Shown here: positions 52,930 through 64,000 of the stretch, one piece after another
Position numbering within the stretch: position 1 is the first letter of the stretch
Layout: each line of letters opens with the position of its first letter
Assembly (NCBI GenBank): GCA_029449245.1
Contig: JANATF010000014.1
Coordinates: 872,501-936,500 of the forward strand
DNA from: Mortierella alpina
Taxonomy: Eukaryota; Mortierellomycota; Mortierellomycetes; Mortierellales; Mortierellaceae
DNA length: 64,000 nucleotides
Direction: 5' to 3'
Made by a program: the position numbers and the translations under genes
The notes under the pieces: generated by a model
Databases searched by the model: none
The model's input: the letters and a program-made list of their open reading frames with translations, nothing else
What the model was told of the DNA's origin: nothing

Positions 52930-55470
52930 GCTGCACGTTGAGGTTATTGGAATGAAGAATCAACAGTCAGTGAGGTCGTCCGCCGCTGGCAGGTTCAAGG
53001 TAAACGGAATGAATGTTCACGGCAAAAAGGAATGAATGAGAAGGAAGCTTGCTGCTGCTGGATGTCGCCAGTAAACACGCATATATATATAGACTATATA
53101 TATATATTGCCAGGAGAGGGAATGAAGAGCGAGACGAATGAAGAGCGAAGAATGAGGACTGAGGAAGGACGAAAGAGAACAAAGAGAACAAAGAGACCCA
53201 AGAGAAGAGCGAGACGGAGAGCAAAAAAAGACAAAGCCAAGAGAGAGAAGGGGGCAGATAAGCGAGGCGAAACGAGGCCAAGAGCCTCCAAAATAAATGA
53301 GAGGACTCACTCTGTATGAATGCACAATTAGCGGTGCAGTATTTTAAGAGGCAGCTCACAGCGTACTCTTGCGGTTCGGGGGTGGAGCGCGTGCAAGAGG
53401 ACATGCACAGCAGAGAGAAACACAAAGCACAAACAGCGAGAGCGGTGTCAGAGCCAGGCTGGAGCCAAGAGAAGGTTGGGAAAAGAAGACAGATGCAGGA
53501 TAAAGTAGAAAGCAAAGAATGTCAAGTGCGGCGGGGATGTGGACAAAGATGGACGGCGGGACGGATGTGGAGAGTGCGCGCATTTATACCCATCGAGAGC
53601 AGCGCTGGTGATCATGACGAAAAGGACACCTGCGGCCCGACACCCGTCGTCAAGGCCCTCTAGGACGGTCGGGCATTTTTTTTGCCCCGGGCGGAGAACA
53701 CGATCTGCTGCTGCTCGCACCCTCTGACCGCCTCCCAGTCCATTGGCCGAGGCAGCAATCCGTCAGCCGTGAACCCCTCCTGTCCCTCTTCTAGGGTGTA
53801 TGTCATTACAGGCGATGCAAAAGCATACAGTACAGGCTGTTGAGTGAAGAAGACGGTAAAGAAGTCGAGAGGGATCAAGCCAGGTATTGCTTCCGATGAT
53901 CACTGCCCTCATTAGCCAAGCGAGTGCAGACTATATTAGCATGCGCTGAACCACTGTCATGGCATAATGCTCAACGCCAAGCTGACCAGATATACCAAGA
54001 CCGAGCCCCTCAGGCCCTGCGCCCAGAGTTGTATGAATCGCAGCGACAGCCCCCAGGGTAGAGAAGGCACCTCCAACTATGAGCCTTCACTCAGGCAGTA
54101 GTAGTACATCGAGCGGATCAGCGCTGGGCGAGCAGGGTCTAATTAGAACTCAGCTCTTCCCAAGGAGGAAAAGGCTTCCCGGTGGTCTCGTCTCCTGTTG
54201 GCCACGTTGAACTCCTAAGGGGAGTTCCGTCGCCCTGAACCTCGCTCCCCTCTTTCATTCACACCACACACTCCTCTGTTCTGTCACTCTCCTTGGGTAA
54301 ATTGATATCCCATTTGTGTATGTATATATACCTAGCCATGTTTGCGGCTCGATCGTCGGGGCGTCAACCTGATTCTGGTATATAATGTGACGTAACTAAA
54401 ACGAGGCGTGGTCGCAATAGTTTGGGTAGTGCTGGGCCAGAGGATGGATAGATTGGAAGTCTGGAGGGTTGGAAGGTGAAAGAAAGAGTAGGAAAAGAGC
54501 AGATTAGTAAATGCCGGGCATGTGTCGGGAAAGACAAGACTCTTGAGAAACACAGGCCAGCATTGATCTCATTCACCCACAGGAACAAGAGACGAACCGC
54601 TAAACAAACAATCCTGCATCGTTCTTTATCTCATACCCAGGCCATGTCAGAGTCATGGTAGGTGTTCCCCCTATCTCGTCGATCCTGTGGGTTGTCTCTT
54701 TTCTGTCTGTTATGCGTAGAAAGTCAGACTCCTACCCTTCCCCCCTTTGATCACTCCTCCCGCGAGTCACTCCTTTTTTTCTTCTTTCTTTTCGTACACC
54801 CCCCCCTTTTGCATGTGTACTGTTGGTCCTCGGGAAGAGAGGTTGTTCTGTCTAGCAAGACAATACCAGCATCCCTGGGAGTCAGGATGCGAAGGGCATT
54901 GACCATGTCGCGTCAACTATATGCTGCCATGTCTGGGCAGAATATATGCAGCCATGACATCCCACATCCTCCTGAGCTATGCAGCAAATGGCGATCCATG
55001 GTTCGTGCCCGAGCCAAGAGGATCTTTTAGTGTAGCCACCCTCACCATCGTGATCAAGAAATGCTGCTCGTTCATGTCTCGTGCGAGCGGGAGAGCCACG
55101 CTTGAGCGTGCGTGTGGTAGCACTTGCTGTCCAAAAAAAAATGCAGACTGACGAATTGTTTTCTTGACCCCTGTCTCTTTGTTGGTTACACCGTTCCTGA
55201 ACTCCAAGGTTCAACTCTTGTCGAAGCGGCGACTACGCAAGCGTCATCGCACGATGGGCATGGACAGTGTGTGTTTGTTGTTGAACTCAAAGGTACAAAA
55301 ACGGAACAGCCGAGAGCGAAGCTTTCAGTCCGGTATGCAAGAAAGGATCGTGCAGTTTCGGAATTCCCTCTCGCACTTCTTTTTTTCACATTCATTTCAA
55401 CAAGCGCCATGGGATGATGGTGCATCTATGTTGGATTACAGCTACTACGAACTACATGTCTGCGAACCGA
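52930..55470. other. 2.5-kb spacer upstream of ARE2
   Basis: No protein could be assigned. Near ARE2 there is a TA-rich repeat (53083-53108) and a G/A-rich tract (53110-53290), so the ARE2 leader would be C/T-rich. A TATA-like motif reading gggtataaat on the minus strand lies at about 53583-53592. At 54208-54227 the sequence gaactcctaaggggagttcc forms an 8-bp inverted repeat. A plus-strand ATG at 54643 followed by four codons and a possible donor (MSESW, then gtaggt) hints at a gene start, but no following exon could be recognised. A small RNA gene cannot be excluded. Confidence 0.45.
53083..53108. repeat. (TA)n repeat upstream of ARE2
   Basis: The sequence atatatatatagactatatatatatat is a nearly palindromic TA microsatellite, about 155 bp upstream of the ARE2 start. 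Confidence 0.75.
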
Positions 55471-56145
55471 TTACTTGAAGAGGATGAAGCGCACTGAGCT
55501 GTCAGATGCCACGCCATAGAGGGCGGCAATCAGTGCCCCAAAGCCTAAAAGAGTTCTACCATACTGGAAAAGGTTCCAGCGGCTGAGCAATGCCTCTGCC
55601 ACGCTATCGTCGCTGATGCTGTCCTTCATGCTGTTGCTCTTTCCGTTAACAGTATTGCTCTGGCGGATGGCAAAGAGCTTCTTGTTGATGGGGACGAGTG
55701 CGAGCAAGTTGTAAGGGATCAGCGAGGCCATGGTGACGGCAGCATACAGGTACGAGGGGTTCTTTGTCTTGTAGTAAAGTGCAGTGCTTCCGGCAACGCT
55801 GATCAAGACAGACGAGATTTGGAAGGCTAGTTTCGAGACAGATATATGAAAAAAGGGGGGGGGGGGGGTTGACGGTCAGTTCATCGGCACGTTTGTCAAG
55901 TAGTAAATTCATCTGTAGAGCGATCTCCTGAGGAGCCAGTTCGTACTCTTTGCGGCGACCGCAGTCTCATTCCAGATGGCGATCGAGCTGGAGGTCGAGA
56001 ACTTGCGCAGCGAGGGCATGATGATGGTGTTGAAGGTGAGGGCTGTTCCAGCATAGATGCCGATAGAAGCGACGGTGGCGATTTTGCCAACAAGGAGCGC
56101 GTTTGAGCTGTCCGTGAGCGACTGGAAGTGAAAGTCAATGGCCAT
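55471..56145 (-). CDS. DUF1772-type four-helix membrane protein
   Basis: Two exons (56145-55947 and 55826-55471) join in phase for 184 residues. Helices are visible at NALLVGKIATVASIGIYAGT, QISSVLISVAGSTALYY, LYAAVTMASLIPYNLLALVP and RTLLGFGALIAALYGVASD. The arrangement, with an N-terminal helix ending in TALTFNTIIMPSL, then IPYNLLALVPINKKLFAI and a final WNLFQYGRTLLGFGA, is that of the DUF1772 (anthrone-oxygenase-like) family. In ascomycetes some members oxidise anthrones in polyketide clusters; others have no known role, and no polyketide synthase is nearby. A loop of about 25 Asn/Ser-rich residues precedes the last helix. A run of 13 G lies in the intron at 55856-55868. Confidence 0.75.
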
Positions 56146-56888
56146 TATGATTAGATTTCAGAGGAACGAGTCTCTATGTCGGGGGTGAAAGGGGAGGAAA
56201 GGGTGTGGGAATGAGAAGTGAAGGAAGGAGCAAGAAAACCGATGGGCCGAGAAATATATTTTGAGCACCCTGCGATCAGCGGGAACATCGGGCGGCACCC
56301 GGATCGGTATGGGGCGTAAGAGGGTGCAGACTGCTAGCACAACGGCAGCGCTTTATCTAATGCGGCGGCAACTCCAAGCAGGTATGTACACATACTGACG
56401 CAAACGGCCACGGTGACAAGAGCACAATAAGCTGCGCGCTTCTCGCCCGTTTTTCTTGCGTCGTGCCCTGCCCCACAGTATAGTATCGGCCAATGTGCCT
56501 TGGAAGGCCTTATGCAGCCCTGCAGGTGATTTTTGGAGGTGCCACAGGGACGCAGCCGCTGCCCGTCCCCCATACCGCACTCTGTCCATCCTCTGCCACC
56601 TCCCCAGAGGTCACGACTCTTGGAGTCTTGGTGCCCCGGGGCTGCACCTGCAAGCCAGGCTGGCTAGCACGCGAAGGGCAAGCAGGTCGCGGCAAGAGTC
56701 GCGTCGCAGCGGAGGCAAGCCAAGTCACATTTTTTGTACATAGTTGATTCTGCTTGTGCTCTTGTGCTCTTGTGCTGTTGTGCTTTGTCCTCTTTGTCCT
56801 CTTTGTCCTCTTGTCCGCTTGTCCGCTTGTCCCTCGCCCCGTCCCCCCCACTCGCTCCTTTTTATCCACCGCGACGCACAAACACACG
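56146..56888. promoter_or_regulatory. Divergent region between DUF1772 gene and oligopeptidase
   Basis: 743 bp without a recognisable gene. The last 140 bp before the oligopeptidase ATG are built of short direct repeats (see the repeat entry). A TATA-like aaatatattttgag at about 56249-56262 could serve the minus-strand gene about 105 bp downstream. Confidence 0.45.
56752..56836 (+). repeat. Nested short direct repeats before the oligopeptidase ATG
   Basis: Successive blocks of a drifting 9-10-bp unit: ctcttgtg and cttgtgctgt forms, three ctttgtcct forms, then three cttgtccg forms. Together they form a C/T/G-only tract about 50-135 bp upstream of the start codon, probably in the 5' untranslated region. 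Confidence 0.75.
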
Positions 56889-59690
56889 ATGCTCCCTTCT
56901 TTGCGATCCCGTCTCTCATCCCTCAGGAACACTGCTGCTCTCGCCAGGCCTGCATCCCGCTCCACCGCCAGCAAAAGACCCATCCACACTCGCAACGCCC
57001 ACCTTGGCCCTGCCAACTCTCGCCAGCCTTCCATGACAACTGCCGCCATGCAGCTGCGTGCTGCTGCTCCCGTCACCGCCCAGCGTGCCCTAGCCACTCT
57101 TGCCGATTCCTCTCAAAGCCTTGGCGTGCCTTCACCCGTGGGAGACACCAAGGCGACCCCGGAATTCAGCACAAACCCGATCTTGAACTGGGCCGCATTT
57201 CCAGACTTTGCTGCCATCAAGGCTGAGCATGTCGTCCCAGCCATGGAAGCTCTTGTGAATCATGTCGAATCAGTCTTTGCGGAGAGATCCCATCACTTTA
57301 CCCCAACGTGGGAAGGAACCATGGGAATGAGTAAGAGCACTTTTGCTGCATATCAGTCTCCCGTAGATCATGTTCTTGGAAGCAAGCTTCATGTCACATG
57401 TATGTACTTGAGATTCTAACCAGACTGCTATTGTCATTCCTCTTACTTGCTCGCTTCTAGCGCAAGATCTCGAGGACGATTTGGAGCGCGCTTCAGGGGT
57501 GATCACTCATCTATCGATGGTCAAGGACTCACCAGAGCTACGAAAGGCTCTTGAGACGATCCAGCCCATGTTGGTCAAGGTTTCCCTTCAATTGGGCCAG
57601 TCTCTGGAACTCTACGACGCCCTGGTCAAGATGCAGGAGAACCCATCCACCTGGCAGAATTTGGATAAGGAGCAGCAGCGGATCGTAGAAAAGAGCATTC
57701 AAGGCATGAGGCTGTCCGGTGTCGCCTTTGGCCTCGAGGGTGAAGGCAATGCCGAGAAGAGAAAGCGCTTCAACGAGATCCAGGAACGCAAGGCTCAGCT
57801 GAGTCTCAAGTTCAGCAACAATGTGCAGGACGCCACCAAAGCCTTTGCCGAGATTGTTACCGACCGCAACGACTTGGCTGGATGCCCAGATAGTCTGCTT
57901 CAGGCTATGGCCAAGAATGCACAGACCAGAGGACACGGGCAAGGCAGCGCAGGTCAGTGATACTTTGTTAAGTGCCATCTCATTTTCGCGAATCGGCATC
58001 CAGAGTACTAACGAAGGTACGCATGGTTACCCATTCCCTACCCTCATCGTTTCATTCTGCTTTGTGCTCTCCACTCAACCAGATGCCGGTCCATGGGCTG
58101 TCACGCTGGATGCACCCACGCTGGTACCCTTCCTTATGAACTGCAAGAACCGAGAACTTCGAGAGCTGGTACGAGTACTTTGCCATGCTGTCATGTTGTC
58201 ATGTTGCCATGTTGCGTTTAGTCTCCTTATTATTGATCAACTTCATCAAACTTACATCGTAAATGACCCTTTCAATTGCGATTACAAAAATGCAGGTGTA
58301 TCGCGCTAATGTCAAAAAGGCATCCACGGGAGACCAGGACAACGAGCCCATCATCAACGAAATTCTCAGCCTTCGGAAGGAAGAAGCGACTATGCTGGGA
58401 TTCCCGTCCTTTGGAGCACTTTCACTCTCCAAGAAGATGGCCTCGAATGTGGAAACAGCGAGCAGTGTTCTGGAGCGTCTGTTCCAGGCAACTCTTCCGG
58501 CCGCTAAAAAGGAGCTTGCCGAGCTCTCCGAGTTTGCTAGCCAGCAACTGCAGCACCCGACTCCTCTGCGGCCATGGGACACGGCTTTTGTAGGAGAAGA
58601 ATACCGCAAAGATCGCTTCAAGTATTCGGCAGATCAGATCTCAGAGTACCTGGTCTTCCCAAGGGTCATTGACACCCTCTTTGAGGTCGCCCGGGACAAC
58701 TTTGGAATTGTTGTCTCAGAGATGCAGAGTGCGGAGCAGGAGCAGGCAGGTCTGACCACCTGGAACAAGGACGTGAAGGTGTACAAGGTGCAGGACGATG
58801 GTCCAGGCAAAAAGCTGCTTGCGTACTTTTATGGTGACTTTTACAGTAGGAGCGAGGAGAAAAAGTCGGGCGCTTGGATGGACGTGTGCGTGACAAGGAT
58901 GAAGGATCCCAGAACAGACAAGGTGCGCGTCCCGATTGCGTACATGATCTGCAATCAGCCAGCCCCAGCATCCGAGTCGGAGCCTTCGCGGATGAAGTTT
59001 CAGGATGTCACCACGCTCTTTCACGAGTTTGGACACTGCTTGCAGCACATGCTGACCACGGTGGACTATCCTCAAGCCTCGGGTATCAAGGGCGTTGAGT
59101 GGGATTTTGTGGAGGTGGCATCTCAGTTCATGGAAAACTTTGCATACGAGCCCCATTGGCTGAACCGCATGGCGCAACATTACAAGACCGGCGCACCCAT
59201 GCCACAGGATATGAAGGACACTGTGATGAAGAGCCGTCAATGCCTCGCAGGACTTGCCATGATGCGCCAATTACACTTTGCCACTCTGGATCTGGAGCTC
59301 CACACTCAATACAAGGCACAAACGTCCGCAGCGACAGCAGGACAGGAGTCGATCTTTGATGTCGACAGACGTATGGCACAAAAGACGTGCCTGATTCCAC
59401 CCATTCCCGAGGACCGCTTCCTGTGCGGATTTAGTCATATCTTTGGCGGCGGATACGCAGCTGGGTACTACTCCTACAAGTACAGCGAGCTTTACTCTGC
59501 TGACGCCTATGCAGCGCTCGAGGAGCAGGCTGGCTCAGCCGAGTCCCGTCAGCGCATTGGGCGTAAATACCGTGACACGGTGCTGGCCTATGGCGGAGCC
59601 ACGGACCCCAAGGAAGTATGGAAAGAATTCCGCGGCAGGGATGGTGTGCAAGTGGAGGCTCTTCTTCGACACTCGGGTCTCTCGGCTTGA
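56889..59690 (+). CDS. M3-family oligopeptidase (oligopeptidase A type), organelle-targeted
   Basis: A zinc metallopeptidase that cleaves short peptides, including imported targeting peptides in organelles. Four exons (56889-57330, 57461-57952, 58083-58168, 58296-59690) join in phase for 804 residues. The first 80 residues are rich in Arg, Ser and Ala with almost no acids, a mitochondrial leader. NPILNWAAFPDFAAIKAEHV starts the peptidase. The zinc site is TLFHEFGHCLQHML (HExxH) near 59030, followed by GVEWDFVEVASQFMENFAYE, which supplies the third ligand Glu. GFSHIFGGGYAAGYYSYKYS is the substrate-binding loop region with the conserved His and Tyr residues. GVEWD-VE-SQFMEN marks the oligopeptidase A/PrlC and plant organellar oligopeptidase branch rather than thimet oligopeptidase or Oct1. 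No key residue is missing. Confidence 0.93.
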
Positions 59691-60766
59691 AATGAGCTGC
59701 TGAAGATTGGCACTCAGGTATGCTAGCGAGCGTTCACGAGGGAGGAGACGACTGGATACCAGGGCTATTGTCGCAGTTGGCCAACATTAAAGAATATATA
59801 TATATTGATAGCAAAAACGAATCGTATGATCGAATTGAACTGCTGGATCTATCCAGTCGGTCAAGGCGAACTACGCCTGGACGAGGACGCGTGTGCGATT
59901 GATCGGAATCATGTTTGTGCGCGTTTTGAACCAACTTTTTTGACAGGGAATATATTACACACGTTCATGATTGTAGCTAGAAAAAAAGGACACCGATGAT
60001 TTATTTCGATCGTATACTAAACAGACAGGACAAGGAGGCGGAGAATTCAGATGGGCGGGGGCGGGTGAACGGTATAAAGGACTCTTCCAGACAGATAAAC
60101 AAGAAACAACAAGTGGAAAACTATAGAGTACAGGCACAGAAGAAAAAAAAAAAAAGAGAGAGACTCGAGACGGCTGAGAGCACAAGAAATCGGGTGTGTG
60201 GGAGATTTTCGCTCCCGGACATAAAAAAAAAAAAAAAGGCCGTGGAAGAGCACTAGAAGCCTTGGAAAAGTACGACGCAGACCTTCGCGCTGCGCGGCTC
60301 AATCTTTTCGTCTACCCGAAAAAGCCGTGGAGGACAAGCTGTTCAGTTCCTGCCTTTTTTCCTGCTCCTGTGTTGGGCCTTTTGCCCTTATCTCTCAATC
60401 CCTTTCAGCCCTGAAAAAATAACTGTAGCGACGACCAACCGACGGATCCAGTCGCTTGTGTCCCCGAAGAAAAGTTGCCCTTTCGGTCTGGAGGAAATTC
60501 TTAGCGGATAAAAATAGACCATTTACAGCCTCCCCCTGCCGGGCTGCTGCTTGAAATCTTGCTCCCTGTCTCTGCTTTGGCTCGCTCGCTCGCTCGAAAT
60601 AACGCTTGGCAGCCAATAGATGGAAGGGTGAGAGGAGGCGGGTGGGGGGATCCTTGGGTCGGGTGGGATGATGTTGTAGCAATAAAAAAACAAGAAAGAA
60701 AGCGCACAAAAATAAAAAAAGAGAAAGTAGGGGAAGGAAGAAAAAAGAAAAAAGAGATGGATTGCT
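59691..60766. other. Convergent 3' spacer, oligopeptidase / desaturase
   Basis: 1.08 kb between two stop codons with no recognisable gene. It has a (TA)n stretch at 59796-59809, A-runs at 60145-60158 and 60221-60236 (poly-A about 13-14), and A/G-rich sequence at 60680-60760 that would be T/C-rich in the desaturase 3' untranslated region. Frames that stay open here read as low-complexity Phe/Ser/Leu or Lys/Arg. Confidence 0.5.
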
Positions 60767-62230
60767 CTAAAGGTCCTTCTTGTCAGCGGGCAAGACAATC
60801 TTTTGTGCATCAATGTACTCCTTGGCCTCGTGCTTGGCCACCTCGACAAAGAATCCGACCTGATCGGCCACATCCTTGAGTGCCGAGTACACAATCTGAT
60901 TACCCTTGGCGAATCCATGGATGTGGTAGGTCAGTCCGACCTCGTCGCAAAACTCCTTCACAAAGGGCTGTGCTGAACGCAGGTTGTGGCGAGGCATGCG
61001 AGGGAACAGATGATGAATGGCCTGGAACTGGAGACCGCCGTGGAACCAATCGAGCCAGAGCGGGCAGTCGACATCCATGGTGGTGCGGAGCATCTTGGCA
61101 GCAAAGGACTCGGTGTCTCCGAGCTCCTCGGTCGACATGCCAAAGTGCGAGAGTGTGATTTGGACGTGGAGCATGAACGTGAACATGTGCGACACAAAGA
61201 CGTAGGCAATGACCAAGTTCCAGGTGGGGAGCTGCATGATAAAGTAGGGGTACCAGATCCAGTAGATAGTCAAGCCAAAAATCTCCTGCTTGCGGTAAGG
61301 GTAGACGGGCTCCGTGGCCAGGAACATCATCGACTGCACATACAGGTTGAAGCGACCCATCATCATGACCGGGTAGTAGAGGTAGTGTTGGTACGACACA
61401 AAGAACTGAGCCACGCGGTCAAAGACCATCTCCTTTTGATGGTAGGTCGAGAAGAAGCCCTGGAAGATGCGGGTCGTGACCGCAAAGAAGGGCAGGTGCT
61501 GAATATCAGGGTCGTGGATAGGGTGGTTCGTGACAATGTGATGGACGTAGTGTGATTTTTTCCACCAGCCGATCGAGAGGCCGCCCAAGAAATCCGCGAG
61601 GAAGATGCCAATGCCGTTGTCGATCTGGAGGTTGTGGGTGATGGAGTTGTGGCCGGCGTCGTGAGCAAAGAACGAAACCTGGTGCCAGAACATGGCGAGG
61701 CAGAGTGCAGAGGCCATATAGTGCATCGTGCAGGTGCCGTACAGGTTCAAGACAATGGCCATCGTGAACAGCGTCAGGTACCGCGAGAACTCCCAGGCAT
61801 AGTTGATGTAGTTGGTCTCGAACAGCTGTTCCTTCCTGAGCCTGGTCTCGAGCTGGCGATAGGCCGCCGAAATCTGGGCGCTCTGGGCCTCAAAAATCTC
61901 GTCCTTGGAGCGCGTACGCGAGCCGATGATGGGCGCGAACTCGGGGTCGGACTCCTTGGGAAGATAATCAGCAATTTCAAAGTACTTGATCTTCTTCTCG
62001 AGCACATAGTCGGGGTGAAGGGCCTTGACCTCGTCCGTGCAGTCGCGACCAATGCAGTGACGGATAGCGAGCTGTCCTCCTGGGTGGTGCTTGATCCACT
62101 TGTCAAGCTTGTAGACCTTTTGGTTGACGACAATCAGAATCTCTCCAGCCTTGCATCGAGCCTCGAGCTGGGAGCGCGACATGATGTTCTTCTTGGCCTG
62201 AGGCTCAACGTATGTTGACTCTGGTGGCAT
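60767..62230 (-). CDS. Cytochrome b5-fused Delta8-sphingolipid-type desaturase
   Basis: A single uninterrupted exon of 487 residues. Residues 15-95 are a cytochrome b5 domain with the haem motif HHPGG (48-52) and a second histidine in ALHPD. The desaturase domain has three histidine boxes: HDAGH (190-194), HYVHH (227-231) and QAIHH (403-407), where Gln replaces the first His as in all front-end desaturases. Membrane segments flank the boxes. The context DCPLWLDWFHGGLQFQAIHH and LFPRMPRHNLR is typical of fungal Delta8 (sphingolipid long-chain base) desaturases, and differs from the Delta6 fatty-acid desaturase consensus (GGLNYQIEHHLFP). It therefore probably acts on ceramide in the ER to make Delta8-unsaturated glucosylceramides. 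A Delta5/Delta6 acyl role cannot be fully excluded from sequence. Confidence 0.92.
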   Translation of the reverse strand: MPPESTYVEPQAKKNIMSRSQLEARCKAGEILIVVNQKVYKLDKWIKHHPGGQLAIRHCIGRDCTDEVKALHPDYVLEKKIKYFEIADYLPKESDPEFAPIIGSRTRSKDEIFEAQSAQISAAYRQLETRLRKEQLFETNYINYAWEFSRYLTLFTMAIVLNLYGTCTMHYMASALCLAMFWHQVSFFAHDAGHNSITHNLQIDNGIGIFLADFLGGLSIGWWKKSHYVHHIVTNHPIHDPDIQHLPFFAVTTRIFQGFFSTYHQKEMVFDRVAQFFVSYQHYLYYPVMMMGRFNLYVQSMMFLATEPVYPYRKQEIFGLTIYWIWYPYFIMQLPTWNLVIAYVFVSHMFTFMLHVQITLSHFGMSTEELGDTESFAAKMLRTTMDVDCPLWLDWFHGGLQFQAIHHLFPRMPRHNLRSAQPFVKEFCDEVGLTYHIHGFAKGNQIVYSALKDVADQVGFFVEVAKHEAKEYIDAQKIVLPADKKDL

Positions 62231-64000
62231 TGTGTCAAAGTGTGTGTTTGTGTGCTAGTGGGATGGAGGTGGAATGAGGAAGCCGGAAGATAAGAGAGAA
62301 GGTGCCCTGTGAAAAAGGAGGAAGAGTACGAGGACGAGGAGGAGGAGGGGCGGCGGGAAAGGAGGAGAGCCGCGGAAAGGAAGAAGAGGATGAGGTCGAG
62401 GATGAGGGACAGAGAAGAACAGGGGGAAGAAGGAAAGAGAGAAAAAGAAAGAAGAGGATGATGAGATGAGATGAGATGAAGCACACAAAAAAAAAAAAAA
62501 AAAAAGGTGGGAAAAGAGGTTCGCCTGTCTTGGTCCTAGGACAGGATGAGAGAGAGACACACGAAGGCACCGCATTTCACATATCGATAGAATACACATT
62601 CTTATTTGAAATAGAATTCACACACACAACAAAAAAAAAAACAAACAACGACCCAAACAATCAAGATCCCAAAGTCTTGCTCTGCTGCATGCCATACCTG
62701 CTTTACCTGCTCTGCCTGCTTTACCTGCTCTGCCTGCTCTGCCTGCTGCTGTCGCTCTTAGCCCTAAACTACAGCACTCGAAACGGCCAGGAAAAAAAAA
62801 AAACACAATTTTCAATACAACAGCCGCCTTGGCAAGAGCAAGGAACCAATCCAGCGCCCCGCCCTGGAATGAATACAATAGAAAACAAAGTTCGTCTCAC
62901 TCTTCCCAGCTTTCACCGTCGCTGCAGCCTTGGACAAGTCCGCACTCACTATTCCACGCACCTCTCAGGGTCGGGTATCACCAACTCCGGGGGGTGGGAA
63001 AGAGTCCGGCCGACCTCATGGCATCTTTGCCAACTTGACAGGTCGACTGACTAGGTCATAGTTCGTTACCTCATTCGGATAACGAGGTATCCAGCAAGCC
63101 CGCCCTTTTTGGCTTATATTCCCCTATCATAGTCCTAGAGCGCTAGTATAATATCTACACGCTCCCTATCTTACGCTGGATGGCTTGCTGCCGGGCAGCG
63201 TGTCATCAGTTGCTCCCCACCTTGACCAACAAATGGATCATCCACCCTCTCCCACATGTGAGAATCCTACCAAATTCTCTTCTGTCGCGCTAACCCTTTT
63301 TTTTTTTTTTTTTTTTTTGACATATCGTCCGGCATATGAAAGGGGGCAGTCAAAAAGGAGATATATGTCGTGCACCAAAAAAAGTGGGATGACAATTGCA
63401 ACTATGCCTCGCATGGTGCCTGAGACTGCAGCGTGGCATTTCTGGAAGTGCAGCCTGGAACCGGATCAAAACCTATCGTCTCCCAAGTTGCACCGTCAAT
63501 TATGGCTCTCGTCTTCGTCCGTACCGGTTCTCATCGTCGCCAACGTCGTTTCCCGTTAGAGTCTCCGAACGCCCCGGCATTCATTGTGAGATTTCCGAGC
63601 TCTAATGAAGGTATTTTTATTTGTGACCCCTTGTGCAACTCTCATGATCGCTCTTGGGAATAGCAAAAAAAAAAAGGTCCATAGTCTATTACAAGATACA
63701 AAACCACTTCAGTACAGCTTGTTGCTTGTCCGGCAAAGAAGGCGTGCCCCCTCTGAAATCGTATTGTGCCACCAATCCAATAAATAGCACCTATCGGCCA
63801 ATAAGATAAACGCCCTACTGACAAGAGGTTCCACCAGCGCCAGTCCCTCGCACCCCCATCCTCCACGTCGCATGGCTGTGGGACAAGGAGCGGACACGGA
63901 AAAAACTCACCAAGCAACAAACATCTCCTTGGCGTCCAGCCAACCACCCACCCACCAGTAGGAGGTTAGCGCAATACGGTGTTGACCCAATTCGGCCTTC
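62231..64000. other. Desaturase promoter and gene-free right end
   Basis: 1.77 kb without a recognisable gene. Next to the desaturase ATG the plus strand is G/A-rich (62270-62470), giving the transcript a C/T leader. Poly-A at 62488-62506 and poly-T at 63297-63319 are simple runs. An inverted repeat (ttacctc... gaggtaa-like, 63073-63092) is short. The small frames at 63185-63663 show no motif and no splice support. Confidence 0.5.
62698..62752 (+). repeat. 9-bp tandem repeat, six units
   Basis: Alternating ctgctttac and ctgctctgc units, six in all, ending in ctgctgctg. It lies in non-coding sequence upstream of the desaturase. Confidence 0.8.

Noticed and set aside
54640-55030. Possible profilin or LAMTOR-like gene after the MSESW start
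   Set aside because: No downstream exon matches either family in any frame.
61634-62218. 194-codon frame antisense to the desaturase
   Set aside because: Shadow of a well-supported intronless gene.
62698-62752. Possible CRISPR-like repeat array
   Set aside because: Units are 9 bp, contiguous and without spacers, so it is a simple tandem repeat in a eukaryotic genome.

Overview
This window is nuclear DNA from a filamentous fungus. Genes carry many short GT-AG introns (roughly 60-200 bp), intergenic spaces are short, and every recognisable protein is a conserved eukaryotic one. An early-diverging lineage such as Mortierellomycotina (Mucoromycota) is the most likely source. That placement is an inference from the animal-like VPS41 and importin-11, the cytochrome b5-fused desaturase and the low-complexity style; no marker proves it. 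No virus, transposon, CRISPR array or bacterial element was recognised.

Left third (1-25.6 kb): the end of an unidentified coiled-coil protein; VPS41 (HOPS tethering) and PEX2 (peroxisomal RING ligase) in tandem on the minus strand; importin-11 on the plus strand, divergent from PEX2; a drug/metabolite-superfamily transporter with a histidine-run loop; a DMA1-type FHA-RING ubiquitin ligase with two very long introns; and a CYK3-type cytokinesis protein (SH3 plus transglutaminase-like domain). DMA1 and CYK3 homologues both act at septation, but nothing here links the two beyond proximity.

Middle (25.6-41 kb): a direct tandem duplication of about 4.3 kb carrying two intact, nearly identical GCN20/ABCF3-like ABC-F genes (879 residues each). 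Upstream of the second copy lies an intact four-exon gene of unknown family. Upstream of the first copy only a broken remnant of that gene was duplicated. DPH2, with an unusual cysteine-rich insertion, follows.

Right third (41-64 kb): mitochondrial ribosomal protein uS12m, VPS28 (ESCRT-I), an unidentified Pro/Gln-rich small protein, cytosolic HSP90, a tRNA-Asp(GTC), an EI24/RRT8-like membrane protein, a membrane-anchored HIT protein, an ARE2-type sterol O-acyltransferase, a DUF1772 membrane protein, an M3 oligopeptidase with an organelle-targeting leader, and a cytochrome b5-fused Delta8-sphingolipid-type desaturase.

Genes mostly sit as divergent or convergent pairs and look functionally independent. 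Exon borders were placed by eye from splice consensus, reading phase and family alignment from memory. Most of those stated exactly should be right to within one or two bases, and no database search was possible.
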